Shown here piece after piece: positions 6,301 to 14,544 of a stretch of 22,678 nucleotides of DNA. This DNA comes from Enterococcaceae bacterium (GTDB taxonomy: Bacteria > Bacillota > Bacilli > Lactobacillales > Catellicoccaceae), in contig JASLFJ010000099.1 in the NCBI GenBank assembly GCA_030150665.1, forward strand, positions 1 to 22,678. Reading direction: 5' to 3'. The number at the start of each line of letters is the position of its first letter. Position 1 is the stretch's first letter. The position numbers and the translations under genes were made by a program. The notes below the pieces were generated by a model that had not been told where the DNA came from, ran no database searches, and saw nothing but the letters and a program-made list of their open reading frames with translations.

Positions 6301-7362
6301 TTATTTTTTCTTATTAATCTGCTTACTTCTTAATTGTCCACAAGCAGCGTCAATATCTGTGCCATGTTCTTTACGTATGACACAGTTAATTCCATTTTTT
6401 TTCAAAATATCATAAAATGCTAAAATATCTTGTTTGTGACTACGTTGATATTGATCATGTTCACTTACAGGATTATAAGGAATTAAATTCACATAAGATA
6501 ATTTTTTCTTATCTTTAAGCAGTGCTGCTAACTCTAAAGCATGATGAGGTTGATCGTTAACACCTGCCAACATAATATATTCAAAAGTAACTTTTCGATT
6601 ACGCTTTTGCATATACTCATCAACAGCGTCCATTAATTTTTCAATGGGAAATGATCGATTAATTCTCATAATAGACGTTCTTAATTCATTATTAGGAGCA
6701 TGTAAAGAAATCGCTAAATTAACTTGAAGGGGTTGTTCTGTAAATTTCTTAATACCAGGAATAAGCCCACTTGTTGATACCGTAATATGTCTTGCACCAA
6801 TTGCTAAACCTTTTTGATCATTAATAATTTCTAAAAAACGCATTACATTATCATAATTATCAAAAGGCTCGCCAATACCCATGACTACAATATGACTGAC
6901 TCTGTCTCCAGGATGCTCTTCATCTAAGTACTTTTGCACTTGTACTACTTGGGCAACAATTTCTCCTGCACTTAAATCTTTTTCTTTTGTTAACAAACCA
7001 CTCGCACAAAATGTACATCCTATATTACAACCTACCTGAGTAGTAACACACACAGAAAGTCCATAATCTTGTCTCATCAATACGGTTTCAATCATGTTAC
7101 CTTCTTGTAATTTAAATAAATATTTAGTAGTACCATCTTTCGATTCTTGAATGACAACAGGTGTTAATGCATCAAAGGTAAATGATTCATCTAATAAACA
7201 AATCACCTTATCTGATAAATTAGTCATCTCCTGAAAAGAACTTACTCTATGTTGATAAAGCCATTGCCAGACTTGTTGTGCTCTAAACTTTTTTTCGCCG
7301 TGTTCTAAAAACCATTCTTGTAATGATCCTAATGTTTCTCCATAAATGGATTTTTTTTGCAT
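6301..7362 (-). CDS. rlmN: Dual-specificity rRNA/tRNA adenine-C2 methyltransferase
   Basis: A 353-residue radical-SAM enzyme that methylates C2 of A2503 in 23S rRNA and A37 of some tRNAs. The iron-sulfur motif CNIGCTFC gives Cys112, Cys116 and Cys119. Glu92 lies in MIETVLM. The C-terminal CGQLR gives Cys341, the counterpart of the Cys that forms the methyl-carrying adduct. GIGEPFDNY, for SAM binding, is also present. RlmN rather than Cfr is favoured by the overall sequence pattern and the housekeeping context. The start follows GAGG with an 8-base spacer. The promoter candidate is an extended -10 upstream. The HlyD-like gene follows in the same direction. Confidence 0.95.
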   Translation of the reverse strand: MQKKSIYGETLGSLQEWFLEHGEKKFRAQQVWQWLYQHRVSSFQEMTNLSDKVICLLDESFTFDALTPVVIQESKDGTTKYLFKLQEGNMIETVLMRQDYGLSVCVTTQVGCNIGCTFCASGLLTKEKDLSAGEIVAQVVQVQKYLDEEHPGDRVSHIVVMGIGEPFDNYDNVMRFLEIINDQKGLAIGARHITVSTSGLIPGIKKFTEQPLQVNLAISLHAPNNELRTSIMRINRSFPIEKLMDAVDEYMQKRNRKVTFEYIMLAGVNDQPHHALELAALLKDKKKLSYVNLIPYNPVSEHDQYQRSHKQDILAFYDILKKNGINCVIRKEHGTDIDAACGQLRSKQINKKK

Positions 7363-7403
7363 AAATCTATCCTCACTCTGTTCATTTTATTATTTTTATT
7401 CTT

Positions 7404-7412
7404 ATTGTAACA
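7404..7412 (-). promoter_or_regulatory. Extended -10 promoter candidate for rlmN
   Basis: On the minus strand, TGTTACAAT is an extended -10 about 42 bases before the rlmN ATG. No good -35 is seen at 16-17 bases. It lies just downstream of the sodA terminator. Confidence 0.45.
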
Positions 7413-7437
7413 TAAATTAACTGATTCATAACGAAAA

Positions 7438-7491
7438 AATAAAAAAGTAAAAAGAAGTAGCATACCTACTACTCCTTTTTACTTTTTTATT
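7438..7491. terminator. Terminator between sodA and rlmN
   Basis: A 17-base arm (7438-7454) is complementary to 7475-7491, with further AGTAG/CTACT pairing inside. The outer stem is A/T only and ends in a T-rich run on the plus strand and its complement on the minus strand. It sits 11 bases past the sodA stop, so it most likely ends the sodA transcript. Confidence 0.75.
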
Positions 7492-7502
7492 TTAAAAATG
7501 AA

Positions 7503-8111
7503 TTAAATGGCAGCTTGATATCGTTTTCCTACTTCATCCCAGTTCACTAAATTCCAAAATGCTGCAATGTATTCTGGACGAACATTTTTATATTTTAAGT
7601 AATATGCATGCTCCCACACATCTAAACCTAAAATAGGAGTAAGCCCATCCATTAATGGTGAGTCTTGATTTGGTGTAGAAATAATTTCTAATGCACCTTG
7701 ATTAACAACAAGCCATGCCCAACCAGAACCAAAACGTGTTGTTGCTGCTTGAGTGAATTTTTCTTTAAAAGCATCAAAGCTTCCAAAAGTTTCATCAATC
7801 GCAGCTTTTAAAGCACCTGTTGGTTCTCCACCAGCATTAGGAGCTAAAATTTGCCAGAATAAACTATGATTTACATGTCCTCCACCATTATTACGAACTG
7901 CAACTTGGATTTCTTCTGGTAATTCATTAATAACAACCATTAACTCTTCAGGAGTTTTTTCAAACCACTCTGGATATTTCTCAATAGCTGCATTTAAATT
8001 ATTTACATATGTTTGATGATGTTTTTCATGGTGTAAATGCATTGTTTCTGTATCAATATGTGGTTCTAATGCATCATAAGCATATGGTAATTTTGGTAGT
8101 TGATATGTCAT
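7503..8111 (-). CDS. sodA: Superoxide dismutase (Fe/Mn family)
   Basis: A 202-residue cytoplasmic enzyme that converts superoxide to peroxide and oxygen. The metal ligands are all in place: His27, His82 (GGGHVNHSLFW), Asp164 and His168 (DVWEHAYY). The N-terminus LPKLPYAYDALEPHID and the length match bacterial Mn-SODs of Bacillota. The GGGH context favours manganese, but Fe or cambialistic use cannot be excluded by eye. The start has GAGGG 5-6 bases upstream. The gene stands alone, with its own extended -10 promoter and terminator, divergent from ispG. Confidence 0.96.
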   Translation of the reverse strand: MTYQLPKLPYAYDALEPHIDTETMHLHHEKHHQTYVNNLNAAIEKYPEWFEKTPEELMVVINELPEEIQVAVRNNGGGHVNHSLFWQILAPNAGGEPTGALKAAIDETFGSFDAFKEKFTQAATTRFGSGWAWLVVNQGALEIISTPNQDSPLMDGLTPILGLDVWEHAYYLKYKNVRPEYIAAFWNLVNWDEVGKRYQAAI

Positions 8112-8142
8112 AATAATCCCTCATTTCACATTTGATACTCTT

Positions 8143-8151
8143 ATTATAACA
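8143..8151 (-). promoter_or_regulatory. Extended -10 promoter of sodA
   Basis: On the minus strand TGTTATAAT is a perfect extended -10, with TATAAT at 8148-8143, about 32 bases before the sodA start. The -35 position holds only a T-run. Confidence 0.6.
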
Positions 8152-8292
8152 TCATTAATCTGATTAAAAAAATAATTTACTTCAAAAGTTTTAAATTTTT
8201 TAAGCTTTTTTAATTATTTTTGATGAAAAAGTATGATAGCATGGTTATAAGTAATCTTAAAAAAACTAAGATACATTTAAAGGAGTTTAATT

Positions 8293-9378
8293 ATGTCAAA
8301 TCTTACACACCGTCGTGATACAAGGCCTATTCAAGTAGGGTCATTAACTATTGGAGGTAGTAATGATTTAATCATTCAAAGTATGTGTACTACAAAAACT
8401 CATGATGTTCAAGAGACTGTAGCACAAATATTAAAATTAGAACGTGCCGGATGTCAGTTGATTCGTGTAGCAGTCCCTGATGAACGAGCAGCTAATGCTT
8501 TAGCAGATATAAAAAAACAAATTCATATTCCTTTAGTTGCAGATATTCACTTTGACTATCGACTAGCACTTAAAGCTATCGATAGTGGTATTGATAAAGT
8601 ACGGATTAATCCTGGAAATATCGGTCGAAAAGATCGCGTTGAAAAAGTAGTTCATGCGTGCCAAGAAAAAAATATTCCAATACGTATTGGTGTTAATGCA
8701 GGATCTTTAGAAAAAAAACATCTAGAACGTTATGGATATCCTACCGCAGAAGCTATGGTGGCCAGTGCTAAAGACCATGTACAAATTTTAGAAGACCTTA
8801 ATTTTTATGATATTATTTTATCATTAAAAGCAAGTGATGTTAACTTAGCTATTGATGCCTATACACTAGCTGCAGAAACTTTTGATTATCCACTGCATTT
8901 AGGAATTACTGAAGCAGGTACAAAATTCTCTGGAGGAATTAAATCAGCAGCTGGCTTAGGCGCAATATTATCTAAAGGAATCGGTAACACATGTCGTGTT
9001 TCTTTATCTGCTGATCCTATTGAAGAAATTAAAGTAGCTAAAGAAGTCCTCAAAGCTTTTGGACTTGCAAATAATGCTGCAACATTAATTTCTTGTCCTA
9101 CATGTGGTCGTATTGAAATTGATCTCATTCCAATTGCCAATGAAATCGAAGCTTATATTGAAACACTTCAAGTTCCTTTAAAAGTAGCTGTATTAGGATG
9201 TGCGGTAAATGGTCCTGGGGAAGCTAGAGAAGCTGATATTGGTATTGCTGGTGGTAATGGTAAAGGATTACTATTTAAACATGGCAAAATTATTAGAACC
9301 GTTCCAGAAGAAATTATGGTTGAAGAATTAAAACGAGAAATTGATATAATGGCTGAAGAAATGGCAAAAAAAGCTTAG
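8293..9378 (+). CDS. ispG: 4-hydroxy-3-methylbut-2-enyl diphosphate synthase (flavodoxin/ferredoxin)
   Basis: A 361-residue penultimate enzyme of the MEP pathway, also called GcpE. It makes HMBPP from MEcPP with a 4Fe-4S cluster. The cluster ligands are visible: Cys268 and Cys271 (SCPTCGR), Cys303 (VLGCAVNGPGE) and Glu310. The TIM-barrel half begins at about residue 12 (RPIQVGSLTIGG), with IQSMCTT and VADIHFDYRLA. AAAGGAG (8279-8285) precedes ATG 8293. Promoter elements upstream are not clear; TATAAG at 8246-8251 is a weak candidate. The stop codon falls inside the terminator stem shared with the convergent ATPase gene. With ispE in the same window, this indicates a working MEP pathway. Confidence 0.96.
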   Translation: MSNLTHRRDTRPIQVGSLTIGGSNDLIIQSMCTTKTHDVQETVAQILKLERAGCQLIRVAVPDERAANALADIKKQIHIPLVADIHFDYRLALKAIDSGIDKVRINPGNIGRKDRVEKVVHACQEKNIPIRIGVNAGSLEKKHLERYGYPTAEAMVASAKDHVQILEDLNFYDIILSLKASDVNLAIDAYTLAAETFDYPLHLGITEAGTKFSGGIKSAAGLGAILSKGIGNTCRVSLSADPIEEIKVAKEVLKAFGLANNAATLISCPTCGRIEIDLIPIANEIEAYIETLQVPLKVAVLGCAVNGPGEAREADIGIAGGNGKGLLFKHGKIIRTVPEEIMVEELKREIDIMAEEMAKKA

Positions 9379-9406
9379 ACACATTAAATGTGTTTAAGCT
9401 TTTTTT
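9366..9406. terminator. Bidirectional terminator overlapping two gene ends
   Basis: The arms 9366-9384 and 9388-9406 pair through A7, GCTTA, one G-T pair and ACACAT against ATGTGT, TAAGC and T7, around a 3-base loop. The ispG stop (9376-9378) is in the left arm. The ATPase stop, on the minus strand at 9386-9384, is at the loop edge, and the ATPase's last codons lie in the right arm. Only 5 bases separate the two coding regions. Confidence 0.9.
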
Positions 9407-11699
9407 CTATTCCATAATAATAAAGAAGACGTAATATAAGAGAGATAACAACCATCGTGATAAAGAAAGGAATCAGTGATATAGATAAAATGTCTATTTC
9501 TAAAATAGAATGAAATAATATTGCAGCTACATAAATACCAACAGAAGTTGTTATAAATAAAAAGATACGTAATGGATTCCATGGTAAACAGGCTTTAAAT
9601 AAACCAAATAAAGATACAGCAATCAGTAAATAATACATTAACGTAACTTGTTGAACATCAGAGATATTATAATAACGACTATAAAAATAGACAACGATAA
9701 TATTAAAAATCACTAATAAAGCATTAGGTAAGGCTGTTTTAAGGGCTGTTGGTAAAAATTTCCCTGTAACCTTTTTCCGATTTGCTTCAAAAGATAAAAA
9801 GAAATTAGGATATCCTTCAATAGCTAAATCAATTAAAGTAATTTGAATAGGAATAAACGGAAAACTCATCGCAGTTAAGGCACATATCACAGATAACAGT
9901 AATGAATAAATTGTCTTAATAAAAAAGACCCCAGATACTTTAGTTACATTATTTACAACACGTCTTCCCTCAAAAAGAATATCTGGAACTGCTGAAAAAT
10001 CAGAATCCAACAAAACAATATTAGCAACTTGACGTGTAACATTATCTCCTTCTGCCATTGCAATACTACAATCTGCTTCTTTTAGTGCTAATACATCATT
10101 AACACCATCTCCTGTCATCGCTACAGTATGCCCTAAATCTTTAAATGTTTTAATCAACAGCTGTTTTTGTTTTGGGTTAACACGTCCAAATACAATATGA
10201 TCTTGAGCCAGTTCTATAAGCGCTTTATCCTCATATAATGAAGCATCTACATAATGTTCTGCACCTACTATACCAGCTTGTGCTGCAATATTAGATACTG
10301 TTTGTGGATGATCTCCAGAAATAACACGAATATGAACCCCTTCAGAGGCTAAATAATCAAATGTTTTAACCGCATCTTTTCTAATTGGATCATAAAATAA
10401 ATAAAGTGCAACAGGTGATACTTTAGAAACAGTTTCTTCTAACTGTCTTTGATCTTTATTTTGAGCTAATAATAATACCCTATAGCCTTGTGCTTGATAA
10501 TGAGCTAACTGATCTTGATACATCTGTTGTTGCTCTAGTGATAATAATCGATCAGGAGCACCTAAGTAAACTGCACCAACATTTTCTAGTAAAACAGCAC
10601 CCCATTTACGCTCTGAAGAAAATTCTAATACTTCTTTAGCTATAGTAATATTCGATGGACTAAACTGTTCTTTTAAAGCTAAAATCGTTAAATTCTGATC
10701 TTGAATTGCTCCTAAATAAGCTTCAGTAAGTGTATCTACCTCATCTTGCATATAATCATCAAATAAATAGGTATCAATTAACTGCATCTTACCTGAAGTA
10801 ATGGTTCCGGTTTTATCTAAACAAATCATATCAACATGAGCTAAAGTTTCAACAGCATGCATATTTTGTACTAAAATATTTTGCTTACCTAATTTAATAA
10901 CTGCTGTTGCTAGTGCGATACTCATTAAAAGAACTAACCCTTTTGGTAACATTCCTAAAAGTGCGGCTGCTGAGGAAACGACAGCTGGTTGTACCGTTAA
11001 ATGATTTATAAAATATGCCTCTAAAAATAAAATAATCCCTAAAGGTACAATAATATAGCTTGTAAATTTAGAAATTTTCTGAATAGACTGCACAAGTTCT
11101 GATGGTACTGGTTTATAGACTTGTGCTTCTTGAGTCACTTGTGCTGCATAATTATCCATACCAACATGAATCACTTCGGCATAGACACTTCCGCTAACTA
11201 AATAACTTCCAGAAAGTAAAAGGTCTGTCTGCTCTTTTTCAATAAGATCTGATTCTCCTGTAAGCAATGCTTCATTAACAAAAGCAGTTCCTGATAACAC
11301 GTTTGCATCTGCTGGAATCATATCTCCAGATTTTAAATAAATAATATCATTTAATACTAATTCTTCAGGAACAATCTGTTCTAAAACTCCTTCTCGAACA
11401 ACCGTTACAGTATCTTGAGCAATTAACGATAACTCTTTCACTAAATTTTTAGCATGAATTTCTTGAACAATTCCTATGAGTATATTTAATATAATAATAG
11501 CAAAAAATGCCATATTACTATATGCACCTACTAAAAATAAACACAAAGCAATTAATGCATTTAATAAATTAAACCGTGTAAATACATTTTCTTTAATAAT
11601 CAGTTTGTTGCTTTTTACCATACTTTGCTCTGTAATATTTTGTTTTCCAGAGTGCTTTCTTTGATCCACTTGATCTTTTGTTAATCCCTTAAACTCCAT
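9384..11699 (-). CDS. Cation-transporting P-type ATPase (CtpE-like)
   Basis: A 771-residue integral membrane pump with the actuator motif LLTGES (145-150), phosphorylation site DKTGTIT (Asp295), hinge TGDGVND (529-535) and about ten hydrophobic helices. The M4 site reads MLPKGLVLL (250-258), where classic Ca/Mg pumps have PEGL. The GLVLL extension and the lack of N-terminal metal-binding CxxC exclude the heavy-metal group and favour the CtpE-like group, for which calcium transport is reported in mycobacteria. The cation is not certain here. AGGAAGTGAG precedes ATG 11699. It begins 22 bases after the lysozyme-like gene on the same strand, so the two probably form an operon. Its 3' end overlaps a shared terminator. 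Confidence 0.88.
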   Translation of the reverse strand: MEFKGLTKDQVDQRKHSGKQNITEQSMVKSNKLIIKENVFTRFNLLNALIALCLFLVGAYSNMAFFAIIILNILIGIVQEIHAKNLVKELSLIAQDTVTVVREGVLEQIVPEELVLNDIIYLKSGDMIPADANVLSGTAFVNEALLTGESDLIEKEQTDLLLSGSYLVSGSVYAEVIHVGMDNYAAQVTQEAQVYKPVPSELVQSIQKISKFTSYIIVPLGIILFLEAYFINHLTVQPAVVSSAAALLGMLPKGLVLLMSIALATAVIKLGKQNILVQNMHAVETLAHVDMICLDKTGTITSGKMQLIDTYLFDDYMQDEVDTLTEAYLGAIQDQNLTILALKEQFSPSNITIAKEVLEFSSERKWGAVLLENVGAVYLGAPDRLLSLEQQQMYQDQLAHYQAQGYRVLLLAQNKDQRQLEETVSKVSPVALYLFYDPIRKDAVKTFDYLASEGVHIRVISGDHPQTVSNIAAQAGIVGAEHYVDASLYEDKALIELAQDHIVFGRVNPKQKQLLIKTFKDLGHTVAMTGDGVNDVLALKEADCSIAMAEGDNVTRQVANIVLLDSDFSAVPDILFEGRRVVNNVTKVSGVFFIKTIYSLLLSVICALTAMSFPFIPIQITLIDLAIEGYPNFFLSFEANRKKVTGKFLPTALKTALPNALLVIFNIIVVYFYSRYYNISDVQQVTLMYYLLIAVSLFGLFKACLPWNPLRIFLFITTSVGIYVAAILFHSILEIDILSISLIPFFITMVVISLILRLLYYYGIEKKLKHI

Positions 11700-11721
11700 A
11701 AATATAACTCACTTCCTATCT

Positions 11722-12333
11722 TTATTCATCAATCCAATGAAACGTATTAATCAGCCACATATTCTTTTTTACAAGATCTGCATAAAAAAAATTACCACCA
11801 TTATGATATAAATAGCCACCATTATAAAAAATAGACTGTACATTCCAGTAGCGATAAGCATATTCTGTCTGATTACCTAAATAAGGTGCAAGCACATTTT
11901 TAGAATACTGCTCTGCTAAATAAATATTCGTCTTACCACCATGATTGGCTACATAAGAAATATAATTTTCCCCAAAATTATAAGCTTGAATCGCTGTCCA
12001 AATATCAGTATCTTGTTCGCTTGCCTGCTCAATTAAATATTTTAAATAATGAATACCTATTTCAATACTTTCTATTTCATTTTCCACTTTATTTGTGGTA
12101 CCGTATTTACTCTCACTACTTTGCATCAAATCTCGCTCTTGTCCATGACTTTCTGTAAGTAAAATACCATAAATATATGTTCGATAATCTTGCATTTGTT
12201 CTTTCACAATAATATCATCAATAACAAAACGCCACTGATTGATTTGGTGAGCTTTTGCTTGAAGATTAATCAAAATACTCACACAAACACTAATAAAAAA
12301 TACAATGATCACTACATAAATATATTTCTTCAT
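11722..12333 (-). CDS. Membrane-anchored lysozyme-like protein (PvaA-type)
   Basis: A protein of about 203 residues with an N-terminal membrane anchor (YIYVVIIVFFISVCVSILI) and an extracytoplasmic lysozyme-like domain (PF13702 type). Glu61 in ILLTESHG is the likely catalytic acid. MQSSES (70-75) and AYNFG (117-121) are family motifs. The tail with NGGNFFYADLV resembles the end of pneumococcal vaccine antigen A homologues. Muramidase action on peptidoglycan is inferred, not shown. ATG 12333 lies about 11 bases after AGGGAG. The longer GTG start at 12345 overlaps that ribosome site and is rejected. It leads the probable operon with the P-type ATPase. Confidence 0.82.
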   Translation of the reverse strand: MKKYIYVVIIVFFISVCVSILINLQAKAHQINQWRFVIDDIIVKEQMQDYRTYIYGILLTESHGQERDLMQSSESKYGTTNKVENEIESIEIGIHYLKYLIEQASEQDTDIWTAIQAYNFGENYISYVANHGGKTNIYLAEQYSKNVLAPYLGNQTEYAYRYWNVQSIFYNGGYLYHNGGNFFYADLVKKNMWLINTFHWIDE

Positions 12334-12416
12334 GCATATGCTCACTCCCTAAGCTTCATATTAGCACAATAATATATTATTTTCTTTGTTTTTTATAATA
12401 TTTTTGAGGAATAATC

Positions 12417-12455
12417 AAAAAGAGTTTGCTTAAATTTATTAAGCAAACTCTTTTT
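12417..12455 (-). terminator. Terminator after guaC
   Basis: The 17-base arms 12417-12433 and 12439-12455 (AAAAAGAGTTTGCTTAA and its complement) pair perfectly around a 5-base loop. It lies 8 bases beyond the guaC stop. The flanking A and T runs allow function in either direction. Confidence 0.92.
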
Positions 12456-12463
12456 AAATACTA

Positions 12464-13447
12464 TTAATGTACATCCCCATTAAAAATAGAATTTTTTACA
12501 ATAACATAATCTACTTTACGAATTGCTTCTAAATCCTTACCTCCTGCATAAGAAATAGAAGATTGTAAATCCTGTTGCATTTCTTGTAATGTATCAGCTA
12601 ATTTACCTCGCATTGGAATCCAAATCTTTTTCCCTTCTACATTTTTTCGTTCTCCTTTTTGAAATTCAGATGCACTACCAAAGTATTCTTTATAATAAAT
12701 ACCCTCTTCTTCTTTCATTTCACCAGGAGACTCTTCATGTCCTGCAAATAAAGAGCCAATCATGACCATACTTGCTCCAAATCTTACCGATTTTGCAATA
12801 TCTCCAAAAGTACGTATGCCTCCATCAGCAATCAGAGGTTTTCTAGCTGCTTGTGAACACCATCTTAAAGCAGCGAGTTGCCAACCTCCTGTACCAAATC
12901 CTGTTTTAATTTTAGTAATACATACTTTACCCGGTCCAATGCCTACTTTAGTCGCATCAGCTCCAGCATTTTCTAATTCTCTAACTGCTTCAGGTGTTCC
13001 AATATTTCCAGCAATAACAAAAGTTTCTGGTAGCTGTGTTTTGATAAATTGAATCATCTCAATCACCGAATCAGAATGACCATGAGCAACATCAATGGTA
13101 ATATATTCTGGCACCAGCGATTCTTTCACTAATGCGCGAATAAATTCATACTCTTCTTCTTTAACACCCACACTAATAGACGCGATGAGTCCTTGATCTT
13201 GCATCTTTTTCACAAAAGCAATACGATGAGATAAACGAGTTTCAAAACGATGCATAATATAAAAGTATCCATTTTTCGCTAAATATTCAGCAATCCGTTC
13301 ATCGATAATGGTTTGCATATTTGCTGGTACAACAGGTATTTTAAAAGTGTGCTTGCCTAATGTCACCGAGGTGTCACATTCAGAACGACTTTTCACAATA
13401 CATTTATTAGGTATTAATTGAATATCTTCATAATCAAATATTTTCAT
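12464..13447 (-). CDS. guaC: GMP reductase
   Basis: A 327-residue TIM-barrel enzyme that deaminates GMP to IMP with NADPH, letting guanine nucleotides feed the adenine branch. The catalytic Cys176 lies in GIGPGKVCITK. ADGGIRTFGDIAKSVRFGA and the flap region with EYFGSASEFQ are typical. There is no CBS insertion, which with the length separates it from IMP dehydrogenase (about 490 residues). The sequence is of the Bacillota GuaC type. The Shine-Dalgarno AAAGGAG precedes ATG 13447. A PurR box about 100 bases upstream suggests control by purine supply. It is a single-gene unit between two terminators. Confidence 0.95.
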   Translation of the reverse strand: MKIFDYEDIQLIPNKCIVKSRSECDTSVTLGKHTFKIPVVPANMQTIIDERIAEYLAKNGYFYIMHRFETRLSHRIAFVKKMQDQGLIASISVGVKEEEYEFIRALVKESLVPEYITIDVAHGHSDSVIEMIQFIKTQLPETFVIAGNIGTPEAVRELENAGADATKVGIGPGKVCITKIKTGFGTGGWQLAALRWCSQAARKPLIADGGIRTFGDIAKSVRFGASMVMIGSLFAGHEESPGEMKEEEGIYYKEYFGSASEFQKGERKNVEGKKIWIPMRGKLADTLQEMQQDLQSSISYAGGKDLEAIRKVDYVIVKNSIFNGDVH

Positions 13448-13544
13448 ATCCTTACACTCCTTTTTCTTAAGTCCGTTTCATAGCGTATAATATAATACAG
13501 TAAAAAACAATGATTTATAGCTATTTTTTACTAAGAAAAAAACG

Positions 13545-13557
13545 AATGTTCGGAAAT
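13545..13557 (-). promoter_or_regulatory. PurR box upstream of guaC
   Basis: On the minus strand ATTTCCGAACATT matches the Bacillota PurBox consensus AWWWCCGAACWWT at every position. Its core CGAACATTCG is also palindromic. It is about 100 bases before the guaC ATG. AT-rich -10-like hexamers (TATTAT 13497-13492, TATATT 13494-13489) without a good -35 lie between, so PurR could act as an activator, as in Lactococcus. The last four bases overlap the degV terminator palindrome. Confidence 0.7.
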
Positions 13558-13601
13558 AAACAAAGCTACATAACAAATTTGTTATGTAGCTTTGTTTATT
13601 T
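13554..13601. terminator. Perfect 48-base palindrome at the end of the degV gene, probable terminator
   Basis: Arms 13554-13577 and 13578-13601 are exact reverse complements of 24 bases with no spacer (core CAAAGCTACATAACAAA). The degV stop codon (13598-13596, minus) is inside the right arm. On the minus strand only TTTATTTCC follows, so the T-run is weak. A T7 run comes about 10 bases later. Confidence 0.7.
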
Positions 13602-14462
13602 AATACTTTGATGTCTCAATGGTGCCCATCCAAAACCAATAGCACCTCTACCTAAATGTGTACCGATGACAGGTCCAAATTCTCCAATCGAAATATCTGT
13701 CTCTGGATACAGCTCTGTTAATTGTTGATATTCCTGTTCTGCAGTCACTAAATTATCCGCATGAATCACAAAAATTTTCATAGGCGTTTCTGCACTCGTA
13801 AGTACATCTCCTAATAAACTTTCAACACGCTTAAATGCTTTTTTGGAAGATCTAATTTTTTCAAAAACAATAATATCTCCATCTTTAAACGTCAAAACCG
13901 GTTTAATCTTTAATAAACTTCCGAGCACAGCAGCACCATTGGTTAATCTACCACCACGTACTAGATGATTTAAATCATCAACAATCATATAAGCTCCCAT
14001 ATAGGATCTAATATAATCAAGTTCTGATAAAATATCTTGGGCTATATAGCCTTCATCACACATCTCTAATGCGACAGATACCATATATCCCATGGGCATA
14101 CTAGTAATTTTTGAATCAAAAGGATAAATATCAATCTCTGAAATCGTCTCTGATAATGCTTGTAAATTCGTTACAAATCCAGAAATACCACTAGATAAAT
14201 GAATACTAATCACACTATCATATCCTTGATGAGCTAATTGTTGATAAAGCTCTAAGACTTCACCTACAGCTGGCTGTGATGTTTTAGGAAAAGATTTTGC
14301 AGCAGCGATTGATGTATAAAATTCATTAGCCGATATATCTGATCCTTCATTATAAACGACATCATCAATAATTACTGGTATTGGTATAACATATAGATCT
14401 GGATGTTCTAAGATAGTACTGGGTAATACTGCAGTACTATCAGTAACAACAGCTATTTTCAT
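13596..14462 (-). CDS. DegV family fatty-acid-binding protein (FakB-like)
   Basis: A 288-residue two-domain cytoplasmic protein. The N-terminal VVTDSTAVLP, the middle LSSGISGF loop and RGGRLTNGAAVLGSLLKIKP are family signatures lining the fatty-acid pocket. DegV/FakB proteins present fatty acids to the kinase FakA for incorporation into phospholipid; no FakA gene is in the window. Cells usually carry several paralogues with different chain preference, which cannot be judged here. GAGG lies 10 bases before ATG 14462. It follows aroK by 82 bases with no clear terminator between, so some read-through from the aro operon is possible. A long palindrome ends it. Confidence 0.92.
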   Translation of the reverse strand: MKIAVVTDSTAVLPSTILEHPDLYVIPIPVIIDDVVYNEGSDISANEFYTSIAAAKSFPKTSQPAVGEVLELYQQLAHQGYDSVISIHLSSGISGFVTNLQALSETISEIDIYPFDSKITSMPMGYMVSVALEMCDEGYIAQDILSELDYIRSYMGAYMIVDDLNHLVRGGRLTNGAAVLGSLLKIKPVLTFKDGDIIVFEKIRSSKKAFKRVESLLGDVLTSAETPMKIFVIHADNLVTAEQEYQQLTELYPETDISIGEFGPVIGTHLGRGAIGFGWAPLRHQSIK

Positions 14463-14544
14463 GAATCACATACCTCACTTTTATACGATAATACAACTAT
14501 AGCACAATTTTATGTCCATGAAAATAAAAGCGATATGAAAATTA

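Noticed and set aside
10921..10960. PKGL in place of PEGL in the P-type ATPase as a broken ion site
   Set aside because: The MLPKGLVLL form appears to be common among Bacillota CtpE-like pumps as far as I recall, and all catalytic motifs are intact.
13448..13560. Purine riboswitch before guaC
   Set aside because: No aptamer-like paired helices or conserved core bases were seen. The PurR box explains purine control better.
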